Below, in pieces: positions 9,107 to 16,009 of a DNA stretch of 38,593 bases. The notes under the pieces are model-generated. The model was not told where the DNA came from, did not search any database, and was given only the letters and a program-made list of their open reading frames with translations. The stretch's first letter is position 1. Every line of letters starts with the position of its first letter. A program made the translations under genes and the position numbers. Origin of the DNA: an uncultured Muribaculaceae bacterium (GTDB taxonomy: Bacteria > Bacteroidota > Bacteroidia > Bacteroidales > Muribaculaceae); the NCBI GenBank assembly GCA_958439725.1, contig CAUBWJ010000020.1, positions 1 through 38,593 on the forward strand, in the 5' to 3' direction.

Positions 9107-9937
9107 ATGGTAAAATTAGGAAGAATAAATACCCTGAAAGTTACACGCCATGTTGATTTCGGTGTGTATCTCGACGGAGGGGAGAGCGGTGAAATCCTGA
9201 TGCCCGCAAAATATATTGACAAGCCACTTGAAGTAGGAGAAGAAACGGATGTGTTCGTCTATCGCGACGGCTCACAGCGTCTTGTGGCCACCAAAGAGAA
9301 GCCTCTGGCCATGGCCGGCGAATTCGCATATCTGGAATGTGCGGCGGTAAACCGTTTCGGCGCCTTTATGGACTGGGGTGTGGTCAAGCAGCTTCTTGTG
9401 CCGTTTTCAGAAATGAAACTTCAGATGAAGCAGGGAAGGAGATATATGGTCTATGTATATGTTGACGATGCATCCGACCGTATTGTGGCATCCGCGAAGA
9501 TAGAGAAGTTTCTTGGAAATGTATATCCGGAATACAGAGTGGGTGATACGGTGAAAGTCCAGATAATAAAGCGTAATGAGACAGGCTTCTCCTGCATTGT
9601 CGACAATCTACACAAAGGTATGATTTACCTTAACGAATCGTATGCGGATTACAAACCGGGTGAGATAATAGATGCAAAGGTAAGGCAGGTGAGACGGGAT
9701 GGTAAAATTGACCTTACTCCCGGAGGAAAATCACTTGACCGTACACTTGAAGTTGCCACCAGAATCGAATCCATAGTTGAAGAGGAGGGGAGTCTGGCCC
9801 TGTGCGACAGTTCTTCACCGGAAGAAATCAAGTTAAGGCTACATTGCAGTAAGAAAGATTTCAAAAAAGCTTTAGGACATCTTCTCAAGAATAAAAAGGT
9901 ATCAGTAAAGGATGGCGTTATCCTGAAACAGTCTTGA
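9107..9937 (+). CDS. S1-domain RNA-binding protein (CvfB/YitL-like)
   Basis: This 276-residue protein matches the CvfB family: three S1-like OB domains (about 1-60, 65-130 and 140-215) and a C-terminal winged-helix-like domain (about 220-276). Recognisable sequences are LGRINTLKVTRHVDFGVYLD, then RFGAFMDWGVVKQLLVPFSE. CvfB proteins bind RNA and affect virulence-factor expression in Staphylococcus; their role in Bacteroidales is not known. I chose the ATG at 9107 rather than an upstream TTG because GGAA lies just upstream and the -7 box would leave the TTG almost without a leader. An AraC-type gene starts seven bases after the stop. Confidence 0.88.
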   Translation: MVKLGRINTLKVTRHVDFGVYLDGGESGEILMPAKYIDKPLEVGEETDVFVYRDGSQRLVATKEKPLAMAGEFAYLECAAVNRFGAFMDWGVVKQLLVPFSEMKLQMKQGRRYMVYVYVDDASDRIVASAKIEKFLGNVYPEYRVGDTVKVQIIKRNETGFSCIVDNLHKGMIYLNESYADYKPGEIIDAKVRQVRRDGKIDLTPGGKSLDRTLEVATRIESIVEEEGSLALCDSSSPEEIKLRLHCSKKDFKKALGHLLKNKKVSVKDGVILKQS

Positions 9938-9944
9938 CGCGAAT

Positions 9945-10727
9945 ATGAAGGTTTATCCTCCGGCTGAAAAATTGCGTGGTTATGTGCGCTATTATTGGGT
10001 TGAAGAGCGTGCGGCTCCGGCAAAGGTGCTGACATTTCCCATCGGATGCCCTCAGGTAATTTTTCATCGGAAGTCACCATTCTATATTCCTGAATTAGGT
10101 AAGTTTCAAGATAGGTTCACCATCAGCGGGCAGGTGAAATTTCCTGCACATGTTCTGTCGGAAGGTGAAGTGGAGACAATTGTGGTCGTATTCTATCCTC
10201 ATACGTTGGGAATGTTCATCGATACGCCTCCCTCAGCTTTCTATAATCTTGAGGTTTCAGGGTATGATTTGGGAAAAAGAAATTTAAATGAGCTGGCCTC
10301 AAGTGTTTTTCAGTGTGAGCGCACTGAAGATTGCATAGTATTGATAGAAAACTGGCTGTTGTCGAGAATCAGACCTACCTTGAATATGGCGCGCATCAAA
10401 GATGCGGTGAAACTACTAATGGTTTCTCCGTCAGCTCGCGTAAATACTCTTGCTGACCGTGTCTGTCTTGGCAAAAAGCAGTTCGAGCGAGTGTTTCGCG
10501 AACAAGTAGGAATGAATCCGAAAGAATATGCACGGGTTGTCCGCTTTCAGAAATCCATGTGGTTGTTGCAGCGGGGTTATGAAGATTATGTCGACATAGC
10601 CTATGAAGCCGGTTATTCTGACCAGTCGCATTTCATACGGGAGTTCAAAGCGATTAGCGGTCATACTCCGGCCTCACTCAGGAATTATTGTTTGCCTTAC
10701 TCAGATCTTTTTACGAATCCGGTTTAG
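9945..10727 (+). CDS. AraC-family transcriptional regulator
   Basis: The protein has 260 residues. An N-terminal ligand or sensor part (about 1-140) starts KVYPPAEKLRGYVRYYWVEE, typical of the DUF6597-type N-terminus of AraC regulators. The C-terminal AraC DNA-binding domain (about 155-250) has two helix-turn-helix units, the second ending in the classic stretch DIAYEAGYSDQSHFIREFKA. The target is unknown; the acetyltransferase gene immediately downstream, with its own promoter, is the obvious candidate. The gene lies seven bases after cvfB and may be partly read through from it. Confidence 0.93.
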   Translation: MKVYPPAEKLRGYVRYYWVEERAAPAKVLTFPIGCPQVIFHRKSPFYIPELGKFQDRFTISGQVKFPAHVLSEGEVETIVVVFYPHTLGMFIDTPPSAFYNLEVSGYDLGKRNLNELASSVFQCERTEDCIVLIENWLLSRIRPTLNMARIKDAVKLLMVSPSARVNTLADRVCLGKKQFERVFREQVGMNPKEYARVVRFQKSMWLLQRGYEDYVDIAYEAGYSDQSHFIREFKAISGHTPASLRNYCLPYSDLFTNPV

Positions 10728-10778
10728 TATCCGGTTCATAATGTCTCTTTTTTTCTATCGTGGAAGAGAGCAGGGGTA

Positions 10779-10786
10779 TAATTTTG
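10779..10786 (+). promoter_or_regulatory. Promoter -7 element for the CAT-like gene
   Basis: TAATTTTG lies inside the longest open frame of the CAT-like gene, which argues for the downstream ATG at 10799 or 10802. No -33 TTG is visible, compatible with activation by the neighbouring AraC protein (inference). Confidence 0.45.
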
Positions 10787-10798
10787 CCTCAAAAAACA

Positions 10799-11440
10799 AT
10801 GATGAGTGAAATTGACCCGGCTCAGACCACCAGAGCCTATGCCTATGAAATGTGGATGAAGGCACCTATGCCGATGGTGACGTTGATTAAATCTCTGGAT
10901 GTTACGAATCTGAAGCGTATTAGCCGTAAAAGTGGATTGAAATTCAATATGCTGATGTGTTGGTGCATCGGAAAGGCTGCCTCTCAAGTCAAGGAGTTTT
11001 ATGTGCTTCCGGTCGGTAATAAGCTCGTCAGATATGACGATATTGCCGTAAATGCCATAGTGGCCAACTCGCGTGGCGCGGTGAGTTCTTGTGACATCCC
11101 GTTTACGGATGAGCTCTCCAGATTCAATGAAGATTATCTGCGCTTAACGCATGCGGTTGCCGAGACATGTGTCAGCCATGATATAGCCGACCGGATGGTA
11201 ATCGGGACATCGGCCCTTACGCAATGCGATTTAGACGGAGCCATAGGCATGTACAGCGGAATCTTCAACAATCCTTTTATGATTTGGGGGCGTTGCCGTA
11301 ATCGGTGGTTCAAGACATCTCTTACAGTATCTTTTCAGTTTCATCACACTCAGATGGATGGCGCTCACGCTGCAAGATTTCTTGAAATTTTGCAGTGCGA
11401 AATAAAAAAATTGCGCGTGAGGGGAAAAAAGTTGCGATAA
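10799..11440 (+). CDS. Chloramphenicol acetyltransferase-like acyltransferase
   Basis: The protein has 213 residues, the normal size of a type A chloramphenicol acetyltransferase subunit. The catalytic-site motif is FHHTQMDGAHAARFL near the C-terminus, and the second histidine is the expected general base. The N-terminal segment RAYAYEMWMKAPMPMVTL and the central FNMLMCWCIGKAA also fit the family. CAT enzymes transfer acetyl from acetyl-CoA to a hydroxyl of chloramphenicol; many distant chromosomal members have other or unknown acceptors, so resistance should not be assumed. The start was set at the first of two adjacent ATGs, since the apparent promoter lies further upstream inside the longer frame (10760). 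Confidence 0.85.
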   Translation: MMSEIDPAQTTRAYAYEMWMKAPMPMVTLIKSLDVTNLKRISRKSGLKFNMLMCWCIGKAASQVKEFYVLPVGNKLVRYDDIAVNAIVANSRGAVSSCDIPFTDELSRFNEDYLRLTHAVAETCVSHDIADRMVIGTSALTQCDLDGAIGMYSGIFNNPFMIWGRCRNRWFKTSLTVSFQFHHTQMDGAHAARFLEILQCEIKKLRVRGKKLR

Positions 11441-11446
11441 CATTCG

Positions 11447-11461
11447 GTTTATAGTGTAAAC
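11447..11461. promoter_or_regulatory. Palindromic operator-like site 1
   Basis: GTTTATAGTGTAAAC is a near-perfect palindrome. Its reverse complement differs by a single base from the site at 11526-11540. It lies just upstream of the TATATTTG promoter element. It is probably a binding site for the winged-helix protein encoded in the operon (inference). Confidence 0.6.
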
Positions 11462-11466
11462 TTATT

Positions 11467-11474
11467 TATATTTG
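11467..11474 (+). promoter_or_regulatory. Promoter -7 element for the membrane protein/regulator operon
   Basis: TATATTTG matches TAnnTTTG and lies between the two palindromic sites, giving a leader of about 90 bases. Confidence 0.5.
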
Positions 11475-11484
11475 CGCTGAAGTA

Positions 11485-11508
11485 AGGCGGTAATCGCGAG
11501 TGCCGCCT
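11485..11508. other. Leader hairpin
   Basis: AGGCGG (11485-11490) pairs with CCGCCT (11503-11508), and a T-G pair extends the stem. It lies between the -7 element and the second palindrome. It could be a weak terminator for the CAT-like gene or a leader structure; no clean T-run follows. Confidence 0.4.
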
Positions 11509-11525
11509 AATTTTACCAAAGTATA

Positions 11526-11540
11526 GTTTATACTATAAAC
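11526..11540. promoter_or_regulatory. Palindromic operator-like site 2
   Basis: GTTTATACTATAAAC is a palindrome around its central base and a one-mismatch inverted copy of site 1. It lies 30 bases before the ATG of the membrane protein, where a bound protein would block transcription or elongation. Confidence 0.6.
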
Positions 11541-11569
11541 TAATTTACCAACTTTAAAACTTAACAAAA

Positions 11570-12190
11570 ATGGAAGAAAAGAGACTCACAGAACAGGAGA
11601 GCATCAACATCATCGCCACGATGATTTCACGCACTAAGGAACGCTACATAGGGGACGGAAACATAATGCTGCTCTGGGGATGGCTTACAATTTTAGTCAC
11701 TTGTCTGGTGTGGCTAATGCTGGCACTTACGCGAAATCCCGCATGGAACTGGTTATGGTTCCTAATTCCGGTTGTGGGGGGAATTGCCACTCCTATCATG
11801 GCAAAAAAGTCAGAGTACAAGCGGGGTGTCACAACCTACTCCGATAAAATATCATCCCAGATATGGTTGACAGTAGGCATAATAGCGATAGTTTGCACGA
11901 TTATCTGTCTCGGTTTCGGGATAATGGGAATAAGAGTGTGGACACTGATGTTTATTTATGCTCTGATTATTGTTCCGTTTGCCGAAATAGCACAAGGTCT
12001 TATTGTCAGGGAGAAGTCACTGATAACGGGAGGGGCCTGTGGAGTTGTTATCGGGCTCTTTACGACAAGTTGTCTGATATGTGACATCCCCCTATATGCC
12101 TACTGGTTCCTGCCGATGTATATTCTTGCTTTTGCCTGCATGATGCTGATACCAGGCTATATTATCAACCATAAAGCACGCACAAAATGA
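11570..12190 (+). CDS. Six-helix inner-membrane protein of unknown function
   Basis: The 206-residue protein has a short charged N-terminus (EEKRLTEQESINIIATMISRT) and about six hydrophobic segments (near residues 27-50, 58-76, 95-118, 121-145, 150-172 and 176-200). No catalytic motif is visible. It overlaps the following winged-helix gene by four bases (ATGA), so the two are translationally coupled. Pairs of a small membrane protein and a winged-helix regulator of this type recur in Bacteroidetes; the membrane partner may sense a signal or antagonise the regulator, which is inference only. Confidence 0.8.
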   Translation: MEEKRLTEQESINIIATMISRTKERYIGDGNIMLLWGWLTILVTCLVWLMLALTRNPAWNWLWFLIPVVGGIATPIMAKKSEYKRGVTTYSDKISSQIWLTVGIIAIVCTIICLGFGIMGIRVWTLMFIYALIIVPFAEIAQGLIVREKSLITGGACGVVIGLFTTSCLICDIPLYAYWFLPMYILAFACMMLIPGYIINHKARTK

Positions 12191-12468
12191 AAGAATTAGA
12201 CCCACTTTTACACTCGCAATTGAGGTTGGCGGTAATGTCTATTCTGATGAATGTGGAGCAGGCCGATTTCGTTTACCTCAAGGAAAAAACCGAATCAACA
12301 GCCGGAAACCTGAGTGTCCAGATTGAAAAACTGTCCTCTGCCGGATATATCTCCGTAGAAAAGGGCTTTTCAGGTAAAAAGCCCCGAACTGTCTGCCAGG
12401 TGACTGAGAAAGGACGCGAAGCTTTTGAACGTTATGTTGAAGCATTGAAGACTTATCTAAATCTCTGA
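12187..12468 (+). CDS. Winged-helix transcriptional regulator (HTH_34/MarR-like)
   Basis: This 93-residue protein is a single winged-helix domain: recognition region DFVYLKEKTESTAGNLSVQIEKLSSAGYISVEKGF, then the wing GKKPRTVCQVTEKGREAFERY. It resembles the short stand-alone family with PF13601-type domain that binds DNA as a dimer. The four-base overlap with the membrane protein and the two palindromes flanking the operon promoter make autoregulation likely (inference). No ligand domain is present. Confidence 0.88.
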   Translation: MKELDPLLHSQLRLAVMSILMNVEQADFVYLKEKTESTAGNLSVQIEKLSSAGYISVEKGFSGKKPRTVCQVTEKGREAFERYVEALKTYLNL

Positions 12469-12557
12469 GCGAATTAATTTAATTCGGCATGAAATTTAAA
12501 GTATGAGAGGTAAAGTATTTTGCCGGACATTCTTTAGAAATTGCCGGAAACAGTCAC

Positions 12558-12592
12558 AACGAAAGCCGTCCAAGAACCGGACGGCTTTCGTT
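12558..12592. terminator. Strong hairpin, probable terminator
   Basis: A perfect 14-bp stem (12558-12571 with 12579-12592) encloses loop AAGAACC. The stem ends in TT but no long T-run follows. It sits 90 bases after the regulator stop and before the lpx genes, so it probably ends the upstream operon. Confidence 0.65.
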
Positions 12593-12660
12593 CAATAGCG
12601 TCAAATTACCCAATATAGCTTTTTTAAGGTGTTTATAATCTCTAATTGAAAAAAAATTGC

Positions 12661-12668
12661 CAACTTTG
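12661..12668 (+). promoter_or_regulatory. Probable -7 element for the lpx operon
   Basis: CAACTTTG differs from TAnnTTTG in one base and lies 36 bases before the lpxD ATG; no better match was seen in this gap. Confidence 0.35.
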
Positions 12669-12704
12669 CATTAATATAAGTAAATAGATAAGAAGATAAA
12701 AGCG

Positions 12705-13739
12705 ATGGAATTTACTGCAAGTCAAATCGCATCCCTATGCAATGGCGTTGTGGAAGGCGATGGCGACGTAAAAATCAATGACTTTGCCAAGATAGAGGAA
12801 GGAAGGCCCGGGGCTATATCCTTCCTTGCAAATGTTAAGTATACCCATTATCTATACACTACCAAGTCCTCGGCTGTATTGGTAAGCAAAGATTTTGTAC
12901 CTGAGCAACCCGTGACGACTACCCTGATTCGTGTAGATGACCCATACGCAACTGTGGCACATCTGCTTCAGATGGTGCAACAGATGATTACACCGAACTA
13001 TACCGGTATCGAATCTCCTGTTCATATAGCTGAAGGGGTTGTGGTCCCGGAAGATGCGTATGTCGGTGCTTTTACCTATGTTGGAAAAAACGTAAGAATC
13101 GGTAAAGGTGTAAAGATATATCCCCAGTGCTACGTCGGAGATAACGTGAGTATTGAAGAGGGCACTGTACTGTATCCCAGTGTCAAGATTTATCACGGAT
13201 GCAGAATCGGGAAACGATGCATCATTCATTCCGGCGCGGTTATAGGTGCCGACGGTTTTGGATTCGCCCCGACCGAGCACGGATACGACAAGATTCCCCA
13301 GATAGGTAATGTCGCCGTAGGCGACGATGTGGAAATAGGCGCCAATACAACCATTGACCGTGCCATGATGGGTAGCACCCGCATAGGCAATGGTGTGAAG
13401 CTTGACAATCTCATTCAGATTGCCCATAACTGTGTGGTAGGAGAGATGACGGCAATGGCTGCGCAGGCAGGCGTGGCCGGATCTACAAAGGTAGGTGCGA
13501 AGTGTCTGATTGGCGGCCAGGTAGGTCTTGCCGGACATATAACTGTTGGCGATGATGTTCAGATTGCAGCCCAGAGCGGTCTGCATAAGGATGCAGCTAG
13601 TGGGTCGCGCCTCTTTGGTGCGCCTGCCATAGATATTAAGGAAGCTGCCCGCCAGACAATCTACATTAAGCGCCTTCCTGAACTTAATAAGGTTGTCAAC
13701 CAGCTTAAAAAGGAAATTGAAATTCTGAAAAACAAATAA
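12705..13739 (+). CDS. lpxD: UDP-3-O-acylglucosamine N-acyltransferase LpxD
   Basis: The 344-residue protein has the N-terminal uridine-binding domain (about 1-100), a left-handed beta-helix of hexapeptide repeats (about 105-300) and a C-terminal helix. The stretch HSGAVIGADGFGFAP and the sequence DNLIQIAHNCVVG, containing the catalytic histidine, are characteristic. LpxD adds the second hydroxyacyl chain to UDP-3-O-acyl-glucosamine, the third step of lipid A synthesis. It is the first gene of an lpxD-lpxC/fabZ-lpxA operon with gaps of 13 and 4 bases. Confidence 0.96.
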   Translation: MEFTASQIASLCNGVVEGDGDVKINDFAKIEEGRPGAISFLANVKYTHYLYTTKSSAVLVSKDFVPEQPVTTTLIRVDDPYATVAHLLQMVQQMITPNYTGIESPVHIAEGVVVPEDAYVGAFTYVGKNVRIGKGVKIYPQCYVGDNVSIEEGTVLYPSVKIYHGCRIGKRCIIHSGAVIGADGFGFAPTEHGYDKIPQIGNVAVGDDVEIGANTTIDRAMMGSTRIGNGVKLDNLIQIAHNCVVGEMTAMAAQAGVAGSTKVGAKCLIGGQVGLAGHITVGDDVQIAAQSGLHKDAASGSRLFGAPAIDIKEAARQTIYIKRLPELNKVVNQLKKEIEILKNK

Positions 13740-13752
13740 TATAACCAAAGCG

Positions 13753-15135
13753 ATGAAACAAGTGACACTTGCCGGGAGCTTTTCAGTAAGCGGAAAAGGA
13801 CTCCATACCGGCAAAATGATAAATGCCACCTTCAAGCCGGCGCCTGAGAATCACGGTTACAAACTTCAGCGAATAGACCTTGAAGGAGCACCTGTACTTG
13901 CTGCACTTGCCGAAAACGTTGTGCAGACAACCCGTGGAACGGTAATTGCTAACGGCGATGTTACAGTAAGCACTATTGAGCATGCAATGGCAGCCCTTTA
14001 TGCAGCCGGCATTGACAATGTGCTGATAGAGCTTGACGGTCCGGAAATGCCCATTCTTGACGGCAGCGCCCGTGTATTTGTTGATAAAATAAAGGAAACC
14101 GGCCTTCTCGAGCAGAATGACGACAAAAAGTTTTATGTTATAAAACGTAAGACGGAGATAAAGGATGAGGAGACCGGAGCTTCCATTATTGTACTTCCCG
14201 ACGATGATTTCAGGGTAGAGGTAAAGGTAGAATTTGATTCTCCGGTAATTCCCAACCAGTATGCATCTCTTGAAAAGCTTTCCGACTTCGACAGTGAGAT
14301 TGCTTCGAGCCGCACTTTTGTTTTCGTAAGAGAGATTGAGCCTCTTATAAAGGGCAATCTTATCAAAGGAGGTGATCTGGAGAATGCGATTGTTATATAT
14401 GACCGCCAGATGGACCAATCGGAACTTGACCGCCTTGCCGATGCCATGAATGTGCCTCGCAAGCACGTATCGGAACTGGGTTATATCCAGGAACGTCCGT
14501 TGTTTGCCAGCAATGAGCCAGGCCGTCATAAACTGATGGACCTTATCGGTGACCTCGCACTTGTGGGACGTCCTATAAAAGGATGTGTGATTGCCACGAA
14601 GCCTGGCCATACAATCAATACACGCTTCGCAAAAATGATAAGAAAGGATATCAAGCATCAGGAAATCCAGGCTCCGGCTTACGACCCCAACATGCCTCCG
14701 CTGATGGACAACATGCGTATCCGCGAGCTTCTTCCTCACCGTTATCCTTTCCAGCTTGTTGACAAGATTATTGAAAAAGGTATAAACTATATAGTAGGTG
14801 TAAAGAATATCACCGCTAACGAGCCTTTCTTCCCCGGACACTTCCCCCAGGAACCCGTACTCCCCGGTGTGCTTCAGATTGAGGCAATGGCTCAGACCGG
14901 AGGCCTTCTGGTCTTAAGCCAGGTTGAGGACCCGGAACGTTATTCCACCTACTTCATGAAAATTGACAATGTCAAGTTCAGGCAGAAGGTTGTTCCCGGT
15001 GACACCTTGATTTTCCATATTTCGTTCATGACTCCACTCCGTCGCGGTTGCGCTGTGATGAAAGGCTACGCATTTGTAGGCGACAAGATTGTTACCGAGT
15101 GTGAGTTCATGGCACAGATAATTAAAAACAAATAA
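13753..15135 (+). CDS. lpxC-fabZ: Bifunctional LpxC deacetylase / FabZ dehydratase
   Basis: Residues 1 to about 305 are LpxC, the zinc deacetylase of the committed lipid A step: zinc ligands H77 (in STIEHAMA), H259 and D263 (in HKLMDLIGD), and H285 in KPGHTIN as catalytic histidine. Residues from about 320 to 460 are FabZ, the 3-hydroxyacyl-ACP dehydratase, with LLPHRYPFQLVDKI and the catalytic pair H363 (PGHFP) and E377 (LQIEAMAQ). The fusion is a known Bacteroidetes feature and couples lipid A synthesis to fatty acid elongation, which compete for hydroxyacyl-ACP. The fusion is intact. Confidence 0.97.
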   Translation: MKQVTLAGSFSVSGKGLHTGKMINATFKPAPENHGYKLQRIDLEGAPVLAALAENVVQTTRGTVIANGDVTVSTIEHAMAALYAAGIDNVLIELDGPEMPILDGSARVFVDKIKETGLLEQNDDKKFYVIKRKTEIKDEETGASIIVLPDDDFRVEVKVEFDSPVIPNQYASLEKLSDFDSEIASSRTFVFVREIEPLIKGNLIKGGDLENAIVIYDRQMDQSELDRLADAMNVPRKHVSELGYIQERPLFASNEPGRHKLMDLIGDLALVGRPIKGCVIATKPGHTINTRFAKMIRKDIKHQEIQAPAYDPNMPPLMDNMRIRELLPHRYPFQLVDKIIEKGINYIVGVKNITANEPFFPGHFPQEPVLPGVLQIEAMAQTGGLLVLSQVEDPERYSTYFMKIDNVKFRQKVVPGDTLIFHISFMTPLRRGCAVMKGYAFVGDKIVTECEFMAQIIKNK

Positions 15136-15139
15136 TTAC

Positions 15140-15916
15140 ATGAAACAACCATTAGCATATATTCACCCCTCCGCTAAAATACATCCCAGCGTAGTAATCG
15201 ATCCGTTTGTGACCATAGAGGGAAATGTGGAGATAGGGGAAGGCACCCATATCTGCAACAATGTGACCATAATGGATGGTGCACGTATTGGAAAGAACTG
15301 TCTTATCTATCCCGGTGCGGTAATCTCGGGTATTCCCCAGGATTTGAAATTCCGCGGAGAAGAGACACTGGCCATAGTAGGCGACAACACGGTAATCCGT
15401 GAATGCGCTACTGTGAACCGCGGTACTGCTTCTAAGGGCAAAACAGTTGTGGGCAGCAATTGCCTTATCATGGCTTACTGCCATGTGGCTCATGATTGTG
15501 TGGTGGGAGATAATGTAATCATGTCAAACGCCACGCAGCTTGCTGGCGAGGTTATTGTCGACAATTATGCTGTGATTGGCGGCGGCACGCTGGTTCACCA
15601 GTTCTGCCACATCGGCCCCCACGTGATGATACAGGGTGGCGCCCTCGTGAACAAAGACATCCCCCCCTACGTTAAGGCTGCCCGTGAGCCCATAGCCTAT
15701 GCCGGAGTGAACTCAATTGGTCTGCGACGCCGTGGCTACAGCAATGAGCAGATTTGCGACATACAGGAGATTTACCGTTATCTCTATCTGTCTGGACTCA
15801 ACAACTCCGATGCCGTGGAGCGCATAGAAGCTGAGCTTCCTGCAACAAAGGAAAGAGATGAAATCATACTTTTCGTAAGAAATTCCAAGCGAGGCATAAT
15901 AAGAGGATACGTTTAA
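15140..15916 (+). CDS. lpxA: Acyl-[ACP]-UDP-N-acetylglucosamine O-acyltransferase LpxA
   Basis: The 258-residue protein is a trimeric left-handed beta-helix acyltransferase built of hexapeptide repeats (about 1-185) with a C-terminal helical part (about 190-258, starting IGLRRRGYS). The sequence MAYCHVAHDC carries H115 and H118, and H118 corresponds to the catalytic histidine of E. coli LpxA (H125). It performs the first step of lipid A synthesis. It starts four bases after the lpxC-fabZ stop and is the last gene of the operon, followed by a strong terminator. Confidence 0.96.
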   Translation: MKQPLAYIHPSAKIHPSVVIDPFVTIEGNVEIGEGTHICNNVTIMDGARIGKNCLIYPGAVISGIPQDLKFRGEETLAIVGDNTVIRECATVNRGTASKGKTVVGSNCLIMAYCHVAHDCVVGDNVIMSNATQLAGEVIVDNYAVIGGGTLVHQFCHIGPHVMIQGGALVNKDIPPYVKAAREPIAYAGVNSIGLRRRGYSNEQICDIQEIYRYLYLSGLNNSDAVERIEAELPATKERDEIILFVRNSKRGIIRGYV

Positions 15917-15940
15917 TTCTCTTTTGTATCAGGTACAAAA

Positions 15941-15978
15941 AAATCAGGCCGCAATCCATATAGGTTGCGGCCTGATTT
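15941..15978. terminator. Bidirectional terminator between lpxA and the transglutaminase gene
   Basis: A perfect 14-bp stem (15941-15954 with 15965-15978) with a 10-base loop. A-rich sequence precedes it and the stem itself ends in TTT, so it can serve the two convergent transcripts. Confidence 0.8.
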
Positions 15979-16009
15979 GCTATTGAGTGGGGAGAAGTAT
16001 CCCGTGATT

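Noticed and set aside
12471..12485. AT-rich palindrome GAATTAATTTAATTC right after the winged-helix gene.
   Set aside because: Short, AT-only dyads are common in this base composition, and it does not match the operator-like sites upstream of the operon.
13753..15135. LpxC-FabZ fusion as a novelty.
   Set aside because: This fusion is an established feature of Bacteroidetes, so it is annotated but not reported as a discovery.
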